From Gibbula magus (taxonomy: Eukaryota > Mollusca > Gastropoda > Trochida > Trochidae): a stretch of 64,000 nucleotides of DNA. The position numbers and the translations under genes were made by a program. Below the pieces are notes generated by a model that saw nothing but the letters and a program-made list of their open reading frames with translations, did not search any database and was not told where the DNA came from. This document shows positions 55,875-64,000 of this stretch, piece after piece. Numbering within the stretch: position 1 is the stretch's first letter; every line of letters starts with the position of its first letter. The DNA is taken from NCBI GenBank assembly GCA_936450465.1, contig OW388290.1:27083457-27147456 (forward strand), written 5' to 3'.

Positions 55875-56545
55875 CAAAATGTTGCGGAATTACGTTAAAT
55901 TATGACTATCGGCGATAATGAGATTCCTCCAGTGACGTCACAGGAGACAGCGATACTGAGACCACACCCCGCAGATTTTCATTCTGGCCGCCGGGACGAA
56001 ATTAGGCTGTTTTAAAAGGCCGTATTTACGTAATTTATGGGTCGATTTCAGCATTGGTGAAATTGGAATCCCATTTAATTAATCCATGTGACCACATGGC
56101 ATGACATTTAAACTTTAATGTAGACAGGGGTAAGAAATGAAATTTACACCAACATGACCCCCACCATGTATAAAATGTTGTAAATGTGTACAGAAGGAGG
56201 CATATTTATTGATTTTCACATATAATATGTCTTATATATCGATAAACAGTTGTCATTTATCCAAATTGATTTGGAAGAATTTAAAAATTAAACATTAAGT
56301 AGAACTATTTTTTTACTGCTGACTAAGGGCCTTCACTATTGAATTTTACAGTACGACGTCGATAACTCAAGATATTTGTAATTTGTTTTTTGTAAAAAAC
56401 ATGCATATGATAAAAACAACTGAGGTGTTTTCTTTCTTTGACCTGGTAGTTTATTTTCCACTTTTAAATGCCTTTCAAAGACTTGGTTAGTGAATGGTTC
56501 CATACTTTTCAAATAGCAAATTTCAAATTTCAAATAACTTTATAT
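55875..56545. other. Repeat shared with 8.9 kb, otherwise unassigned
   Basis: 56150-56290 is the dispersed repeat also at 8930-9110. The segment before it (TGACGTCACAGG at 55933) has a CRE-like motif and no exon that I can defend. Confidence 0.5.
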
Positions 56546-56548
56546 ACG

Positions 56549-56774
56549 GTAGAGAACTGATTTACATGCAGTAAGGTTTGGGTGCAATGCTACACTGAAT
56601 TTCACCGAAGTACCATCTATGGTTCGCTAGTTCCAGCCGATGCTCGCAGGTTTCACTGCACTGCAAAGCCACTTTAGCGCTGCGGACCTGCTCCCTGCAA
56701 GTATATCAGCAGCCGTATACGTGAAAAACTGATAGAAATAGAAAGCGGCGTGAAGCCCCAACCCATCTCACTTC
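56549..56774 (+). mobile_element. SINE family A, head missing, diverged
   Basis: Starts at GTAGAGAACTG and continues through TTCGCTAGTTCCAGCCGATG to AAGCGGCGTGAAGCCCCAAC and a CATCTCACTT tail. Confidence 0.9.
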
Positions 56775-57377
56775 TTGTAACATGACCCTCTTGGAACTGA
56801 GGGCTGAGTAATTGGATGCACCAACAAATTGTATAGCTTTCTATCTCTAGACCTTTGTAATCTCCGTGATGTTCAATTGGATTCATTAAAGATAAAGCTG
56901 ATGATATAGTATTGAACTTCAACTTATTGTTTAAATAACTAAAACATATCAACGATATAACTGACCACCAAATGATGGTGATAGTTTGAATGTACAAAAT
57001 AATATTGCCCTGAATATATATTAGATTACCGTTTGTAGATGTCAGCGTCTGGTAGTTTAAACTTGGTGACAAAATAATGTTCAAAATATGTGCAGCCGTG
57101 AACAATATTTAAAGACAAATTTATGAAAATGCAACAATTGTTCGATGAACGTGTATTGTAATTACAGGATAAACAGAATTGACTTGACACTCTTTTATTT
57201 GATTCTGTTTATATGTTATCTAAACCATACTAACATAACGATATATTACTTACATAAGATTGTCTTATTGTTCAATGTGTATTATCTGACATCCTTGGTG
57301 ATTCAAGTCGAGTAATTTTTCGTGTGAAGGGCATCGGCCCATATAGAAAGATAGAAACAGTATAATATACTTATGTA

Positions 57378-57471
57378 AGGTTTCACCGCTTTCTCCCTGC
57401 CATAATACTAGCAGCCGTGATACAAGTCATTTACGCTTGAAGGCGGTGTTAAACCCCAACTCACCTCACCT
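57378..57471 (+). mobile_element. SINE family A, short 3' fragment
   Basis: AGGTTTCACCG joined directly to CTTTCTCCCTGCCATAATAC (internal deletion), then GGCGGTGTTAAACCCC and CTCACCTCACC. Confidence 0.88.
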
Positions 57472-58096
57472 ATCTTTCAAGTTATGAGATTAAAAGTTCA
57501 ATCTCATGAGCAAGTAATGTTAGTCTTCTAACAGTGCCTTCTTATACCAAACGATCAGTCTGACTTACGTTTATTATATTTAATAGGAGATGATAAAGGT
57601 ACACCAAAATATCTATACGGATCAACTGTAAAAACACGGCTCATTTATTATAAATAATGTTATGTTTATATAAAGGTTCTCCTCTCCTAAAACAACAATG
57701 TGGTTTTCTCCAATCCCCACTTGTCAGCAGACGTTTCCAAACTAGATACTAGTAGTTGTCTAGAGACTAAAATCAAATCAGCTGCCAACACCAGTAATAC
57801 GTTTTCGAGCACAATGGGAAATATCTGAATCTCAAAATATTCCGTGTTTTTCTATATCAAATGATAAAAATTCATTTGTGATTAACAAGGTACACAAGAT
57901 GAATTCCCTGTCTTAATCCCAAATGACATTCAAAATAATCAGTTATATTATCACCTGAGTCAGTTAGTATTTCATGATAAAACGAGATATACTTTTATTC
58001 TGATCTGTCTATTGATAATGGTTCGTTTTTCACTTATTAACACAATACGTATCTTCTAATTGCGTTTGGACAATATCAAAACTTTTGCTAAAACAC

Positions 58097-58151
58097 AGCT
58101 GAAATACTCCTGAAAGCGGCGTTAAACCCAAATCACCTCACCCCATCCCAC
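58097..58151 (+). mobile_element. SINE family A, tail fragment
   Basis: CTGAAATACTCCTGAAAGCG, GCGTTAAACCC, then ATCACCTCACC. Confidence 0.8.
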
Positions 58152-58154
58152 CTT

Positions 58155-59700
58155 AACACTACATTAAAATCACGTCACTGTCGTTATCATAACATAAACG
58201 TGGTGACACATGGTAATGTGCAAAGCTCAGTTGACCGATATCAGTGAAGTTCAGCAAGAATAGGCGCTGCTCGTCGAATGGGTGGGTGACCCGTCTCGTT
58301 GCAGGATAAACTGAGAGTTCGAAGGGTTAATTCCCTGCCCCACACAGGGACACGAGTAGTGAAGAATTGTGATGTATCCAGTGCTTTTATTCAAAGTGTG
58401 CACTCTGTTTGCTCAGCAGTACAATTGAGTATCTGGTATGGAGATGAAGGAAATGTGAGAGATAACCTTAAACCGCGTCTCAATTGGCAGCTAGGTTGCA
58501 TACTCCCAGTGAGTTCAGAAGGAAAAAAAAGAACGAAGTTGGTCCTTACACCAGGGTAATAATGTGTATGCGCTTTGAGCATGCCCCTTTTTTGACATGG
58601 AGGATAGCGCGGTATAAGTATCCTCATTATTCGTATAACATTTTATTGTGTCCGGTTTGTAAATTATGGGGGAATTTGCAACGTTATCTCTTAAAAATAG
58701 ACATATTCTAAACGGAAGATACACATTAACCCTTTTTAAATTGAATATTTTAAGACTTTACAGTCATGTGTGACAATGTTCAGCATATAAATGTTGTTCT
58801 AATGAATAATTTTCAATTGAAATCACCTGACTACACATCAAACAACGAAGTCCTCTTCACTCATACCTAAGAAGAGAATGTGTCGTACACGCTTGATAAC
58901 TAATGTGTATTTACTCCGGTTTGGAATAACGAGGAACTCCAGAAATTGTACAGTAAACTCAAATCAAATCTGTTCAAATTAATTGCCCAATTATAATATA
59001 TTTAAAATAATTAAACTGTAGTACCACTTTGTGAAATACATGTTACAGTTCAAATTAACTATTTGAAGTTCGTGAACAATACATGATGCTGTTACTGTTA
59101 ATACGGACATAGATGTATGGATTCTCCATTCTGTAGAGTCTAACCTGTTTGGCTATATTTTTTAGAATAGTATTCGTTCGGACAGCTAATACTTGGATAA
59201 TTCAATCATGAAGGAACATATCACTGCAATCAGGTGTGTCTGTTGTGTGGAGAGGCTATATACGGCTCGCAATATTCCATTCTGTCAATAAACAGAAATG
59301 TGATAAAGAAAGAAAACACGCCATTGGTTGTGGTGAAAATCTAATTACATTCCTTCCTTATCAGTACACAAACGTGAATCTGTCTCACATGCCTTAAAAT
59401 ATAACACTGTTACCCAATATTCTACATGATAATAAAAACAACCTTTCATCGACAAAAACATAGTTTTTGCTATCCAGAAAATATTCCTTACTTTTGTATG
59501 CCACTTTTAAATGCCCTTCAAACACCAGCGTTGTTTGAGTGTCATATAAACCAAATGTATAACGTAGAATTTTAGAGTTCATTCTCCTCTAAGTATCCTT
59601 CGTCACAACGAACAGGCAGGGCATATACATAAATGCATTCTGTCCATGAGTCCGCGTTTTTCACTTTATATTCGTGTGAAGTTTTCCACTGGATCAAAAT
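58155..59700. other. No gene recognised
   Basis: Frames up to 86 codons are present near 58300-58700, but they overlap on both strands and show no family pattern, so they are treated as chance. Confidence 0.4.
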
Positions 59701-59729
59701 GCAGTGTACATGTGCCTTTTCTATTTAGG

Positions 59730-60514
59730 AACTTACGGAAATGACGTATTCACTCTTCTATTATGGTGGGCGCGGACCGGCAACGGCGGAACTTTAAGTC
59801 ACGGGAGGATTCACTGGTCCGACGAAAGTTGTTTTCCCCTAGACACTGTTGATTGGCGAGTCACTATGGATGGCTGCAAATACGTGCAACACAATCAGAA
59901 ACATCACCCCAACCATACCATATAGCAGAAAATCAGTTTTGGTGTTTGGTGTTTCTCGATCATTTTGATCATCCGAGACTAGCCACTTGGCCACTTTTCA
60001 TTCATGATATTGCTCGACCCTATCGTACCCGAGATTAATGGTGTTGCACACATGCCATTGCCAGAAATGTCCCTTGATTTTAAACCCATTGAGCATGTCT
60101 AACACTAAATTGGCTTACGAATTTGTAGAAGAAATCCTTCTGTACAAATACTGAGGGTGTGGAGGCAGCATTAGACGATGAGGGGCAGCTGATCCCCATG
60201 GAACAATTCAGGCAGATTGTGAGGGGTGTGCCGAAATAGACAGCAAAAGTTATTGATATTTTGTTGTTCCTAAGACACTGACTATATTCTATGTCTATTC
60301 AATTGTTTTTCTCTAAAGGCACATTCCCAGAAATTGTTCTTACAAAATTAAAATGGTTGTTATGTGGTTTGTTCAAGCGGCTCCAGTATTTTCTTATGTG
60401 CTTTAATGACCTGAAATAAACATCACTTTTGCAACGTGTTTTGTTCACAATAATGCGTCTTTGAAATCGAGTCCAATGATAAAAATCGCGGGGTGCTTAA
60501 CTTTTTTTGCTGTG
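59730..60514 (+). pseudogene. Tc1-like transposon relic
   Basis: Transposase remnants in several frames: IHWSDESCFPLDTVDWRVTM (first Asp context, about 59810-59870), DIARPYRTRD for the usual DNARPHRAR (about 60008), and KPIEHV-like sequence near 60085. The right end is an inverted-repeat terminus (GGGTGCTTAACTTTTTTTGC, 60491-60510) next to TA at 60515-60516. The left end was not found. Confidence 0.7.
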
Positions 60515-60519
60515 TATTT

Positions 60520-62275
60520 TATATCTGAAGTGAATTATAACCCTAAATGTTAAGTTTAACTGTTGAATGTTTGTTTTGATCTCGTTTGAATGTTTGATCA
60601 TCCATCTCGATATATGTTATTTTGTCAAAACAGTGCTGAAAGTAATAACTATTATTACCGATGAGGTACTTCGCAAAGTGATTTCATAACAATCTGCAAA
60701 TGATTTGATTGGCACATTGCCTGACTACTTTATTCATTTATAAGACGAACGTTTTTATTCACGAATTTCCATATGTTACTTATCTAATTCTTCAGTGTCT
60801 TTATGAAACCATAATTACCACAATGATATATTTACCTGAATTTACTTACATGATGGAAAAAACATATCAATATCATTGCGTGTGAAAAATAATAAGACAC
60901 CAGCTGTCGTGAATGCAGCGTGACATTTTGACTACTCTGGGTGCTGTCTGGGTAAAGACTCCCAGTCCCAGTCGCTCCCAGTCGACGGACACTCATAATA
61001 TTATCTTGGGTAACTTTTCACGACCTTACGTTATAAAGTCTACTAATTAATAATTTGAGAGTAAACTAACCAACATAAAGAGAATTTCAACTGCTCAAGC
61101 CATTACATGACGTTATTCAATGGACAGATAACTCTCAACTCATGACATATAGTAGAGATATTTTATTTTGCATACACTTCAATCAGTATGACCTTTTCAT
61201 TACTAGTATCTAGCACATCATGGATGCATATATTTTATTATTTTAGAAGTGTGAATAGTTTACGTCGCGATAATATTAAGTAGGATATCAAGGCTAATAC
61301 AGAGTCGATGTTACTCCGCTGTTCCCTACTATTACAGGGACAACAAATATATATACATATATCAAAATTGAATAAAATTGTTAATAGGATACATAACTCG
61401 TTCTCCTTTCCTAATAAGTTTATATCCTTGCAAAACATGTTTTTGTCCATTGCTCGGGTCAAAGGAAAATTTTCTCTATACCGTAATAACTAACTGTTAC
61501 AGGCAACTTTTTTTCTCTCATAAAATCAACCTTCTGACGTTATTAAAGTATTCATTAAGGCCGATTAAGAATTATAATTATGGCACCACATACAATATAA
61601 ATAAATAACAAAGAAATCGTTGTAATCTGACAAACGAGTTTATTTGTGACTTCTTTATCTCGAACACAATCTCCAATAACAAATCTAGACGTTTCTGTAA
61701 CAATTCATAAACAGACAAACAAAAACAGCTACTGTTTAAATGACCAAACATTACCATAAGCATGGATAAACGTCCGAGTAATATAGATACCAGTACGGCT
61801 TGTGAGGGCAGCTTAGAAACAGATGTACACGTCAACTATAGACATATCTACAGCAATAACTGCACAAGACCTGCATAGATTATCTCCCTTACATGTCATT
61901 TCTCTTCGTGATTAATTTCGTGTTGAACAATACTATACCAAATGCAACTGTATCATGTAAAACTAATTTTCTAAGTAAAATGAATGTTGTTTAAGTGTGT
62001 ATGGTGGTTATCAACAAAGGGAGATAATTCATTCAGGTCAGACACCCGGTAATGCAAGGTTGACCTCCTGACATTACCCGAGATGCTTAGCGAGAGACGA
62101 GAGTTCACTTGACAGACAATTTGGTCAACAAGCCAACATAGATACACTGGAGTTGAATAAAAACGCTTAAATGGTTTCCCGAATTGTTCCGAACTTTTGC
62201 TTTTACTATATTAATATTAAAATGTGCAAAATGATTCGTTTCAAAATAAATCACGTTGTTGAGCAGTGGAATGGT
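60520..62275. other. No gene recognised
   Basis: AT-rich DNA with short overlapping frames. CCCAGTCCCAGTCGCTCCCA at 60961-60980 is a short direct repeat. No known element seen. Confidence 0.45.
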
Positions 62276-62430
62276 GTGATATAATGCATGACAAAAAGAA
62301 CGTCTACAGTCGTGGGAATGCGTGCGCAGCAAAGGGCGGGGTTTGGATACAATGAAGAATCAATACTGAGCATTTGGAGAAAGGAATGTCATCAATTTCA
62401 CAAAAAAACTTTATATTTCCACTTGGCAGA

Positions 62431-62604
62431 AAGCTGTGTAGATATCCTACAAGATATTGGCAAAATTACTTTACAATGTACGCTAAATGTCAGAGTGTCA
62501 CTTGCACCGTCGTTCACGACTGTCGATTTAAGTTTTCTAACCAGCCTCGATTTCGTGACGGCGTGATTAACAAAATGAAGGACAACACAAAAATATTCAC
62601 CTAA
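62431..62604 (+). CDS. Candidate terminal exon, Cys-containing
   Basis: A pyrimidine-containing stretch ending TTGGCAG precedes an open frame to TAA at 62602-62604. It encodes KLCRYPTRYWQNYFTMYAKC, then VTCTVVHDCRFKF and GVINKMKDNTK. Four cysteines and aromatic residues give a compact-domain look. The acceptor position and frame are inferred; no family recognised. Confidence 0.25.
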   Translation, partial: KLCRYPTRYWQNYFTMYAKCQSVTCTVVHDCRFKFSNQPRFRDGVINKMKDNTKIFT

Positions 62605-62920
62605 AATACTGGTCAGGTTCCTGGCTTTTGTTTTATAAACAACAATAACACTGTAACATCATCGAAAACAAATAAACATATCTCTTTACAATTTACACGA
62701 GTGCCGCGGTAAGAATAATTCATATTGAGAACAATGCTTCATGAAGTGAAGACAATACGAAACGCGGAGGAGATGAGATGAACCGAGTGGTACACGAGTG
62801 TGAAGATCAGAACATCTGGAGAGACGTTTTGCCGACACGTGAACTAGCTACTGTACTTTAAAAAAGGAAAAGGCGCCTTATACATCTACACGTAACGTCA
62901 GCAGTCAGTGTCCCAATGTA

Positions 62921-63070
62921 ATGTACATACTTAGTGGTTGGGCCTTCATCTACATAATCACATTGTGTTTCATGCGGAGTGGTCCTAAACAGAGGCTAAC
63001 ATTATTTCTGCAACTATCTTCCACTGAATATGCAGGGAGAACCTTGATAAGAAGACGGAGAGTCTCATAG
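62921..63070 (+). CDS. Small ORF with hydrophobic N-terminus
   Basis: 49 codons from ATG 62921. It has a hydrophobic start (MYILSGWAFIYIITLCFM) resembling a signal peptide or anchor, then LTLFLQLSSTEYAGRTLIRR and a basic end. TTATACAT at 62878-62885 might be a weak TATA element. A minus-strand frame overlaps it (62950-63144). Either or both may be chance. Confidence 0.2.
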   Translation: MYILSGWAFIYIITLCFMRSGPKQRLTLFLQLSSTEYAGRTLIRRRRVS

Positions 63071-63074
63071 GAAT

Positions 63075-64000
63075 ATCTATAGATAAGTCTTGTTGCATAA
63101 GCAATGTATCGAACCGTTCTGTCATGACTTGTCATCGGTCTCATGTTTCTAAAAGTCTCTCAGCAAAGATTTAGTTTTAGTGATGGACGTTTCTGAAATG
63201 TGTTTTAACATCAGCATGAGCACGCATGAGGAGATTACGAAAGCTATTTCGAAGTAAAAACATGTGAACAATTACATTGCAGCTCGAATTTGTCTGTGTA
63301 TCGCGTAGGCACGTGGCTTGGAAGCAGGTATGTAAACATGCTTTGCATTGATTTACGAAATAGAAAACGTGAAAAAAGAGAATTTGTCACATCCAAGTCA
63401 TCTAGTCTCAAATTGGTTTGAAAATATCTGTTAGAACTTAGAAACTGTTGCAAGTTTCCACTTAAAAGTTAATGAAGAAAAATGTTCCTAAAATGTTTGT
63501 TCATTGACATTGAAATATTGAGGTTATTCTAAAATGAATATTCCATTTAAGGAGAAATTGGAGTTTGATTTGACGTATTTTAATCGACACATAATCCGAC
63601 TATCCAATAGAAATGAAGGCAAACTAATATCTATGAATAGTCAACTTCTTTGTTGTATTGATAGCATTCACTGCAGCAGAGAAGTTGAGTATCCATAACT
63701 CTTGGTCTTACTTCATCACAACAACTTAAAAATGCCTCAACAACTTAAAAATGCCTATCAAAGAAGTAAGCTATAGAGATGAACGGTTAAGGCGAAATGA
63801 AGGGTGGATCTGAAAACCAACTAAGTAAGAAACGGGTGTGATGTGTATTAAGCCTGAAAGCAGGTGCAAGGATAAACACAAGCAGGCGGGAAAGGTAGGA
63901 AAGTAATGATGCACCAAGCAAAGCAACATACAGTGTGACAAAAACTGCACTGCAAACATGAATTGTCAATGTTATCACAATGTTGGTACTCACAGACTCT
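63075..64000. other. No gene recognised
   Basis: Short frames on both strands only. A direct repeat CAACTTAAAAATGCCT occurs twice at 63722-63757. Confidence 0.45.

Noticed and set aside
58299..58711. Overlapping frames on both strands
   Set aside because: No family pattern and mutually overlapping; likely chance.
56336..59582. Similar minus-strand frames at 56336-56533 and 59394-59582
   Set aside because: They share only a short DNA stretch (CCACTTTTAAATGCC); probably a small old repeat.
1..64000. CRISPR array, bacterial operon or phage
   Set aside because: No regularly spaced direct repeats with unique spacers and no dense same-strand long frames. Introns, SINEs and LINEs indicate an animal genome.

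Overview
This window looks like non-coding-rich genomic DNA from an invertebrate animal, most likely a mollusc and perhaps a marine gastropod. There are no bacterial-style operons. Genes are split by GT-AG introns, the sequence is AT-rich, and mobile elements of many classes fill most of it. The mollusc call is an inference. It rests on a tRNA-derived SINE with a CTCACC-type tail, on pearl-like (Helitron-related) elements with ACGG microsatellite ends and tandem cores, and on a second short repeat ending in ACTCACTCAC that I associate from memory with vetigastropods. No species can be named.

Layout. 0.3-21.3 kb is an old tandem duplication: unit 1 (about 0.3-9.45 kb) is repeated as unit 2 (about 9.78-21.3 kb). 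Unit 2 is split by an insertion zone (12.2-17.9 kb) with a TTAA-type MITE, a Tc1-type MITE, two long hairpins and a decayed Tc1-like transposon. 21.4-27.5 kb is a decayed LINE (ORF1, endonuclease, reverse transcriptase) interrupted by a 1.5 kb inverted-repeat DNA element. 27.6-28.4 kb is a tandem array of about 146 bp. 28.4-37 kb holds SINEs, a LINE 3' end, candidate minus-strand exons near 31.2-31.7 kb, and two pearl-like elements with tandem cores (33.4-34.3 and 35.2-36.96 kb).

37.0-46.1 kb is the most gene-like island. It has two complementary halves of a gene that I tentatively place with DUF6589 proteins, a Crypton-type tyrosine recombinase gene with a visible intron but one stop codon and an internal deletion, a RecQ-like helicase fragment on the minus strand between two copies of a palindromic element, and two further minus-strand exon candidates. 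46.5-50.4 kb is repeats, including a SINE inserted into a MITE and a full-length SINE inserted into an older SINE, both with clean target-site duplications.

51.3-53.5 kb on the minus strand is the best candidate for a real host gene: a TATA box, a signal-peptide exon with a good donor site, a short second exon, and a terminal exon encoding a Gly/Arg/Tyr-rich secreted tail. 54-64 kb is sparse: SINE pieces, a possible Penelope-like terminus, a Tc1 relic and two weak small coding candidates near 62.4-63.1 kb.

Most of the functional content is mobile-element biology. The SINEs would depend on a partner LINE, the MITEs on Tc1-type or TTAA-specific transposases, and the tandem-core elements on a Helitron-type machinery that is not encoded here.
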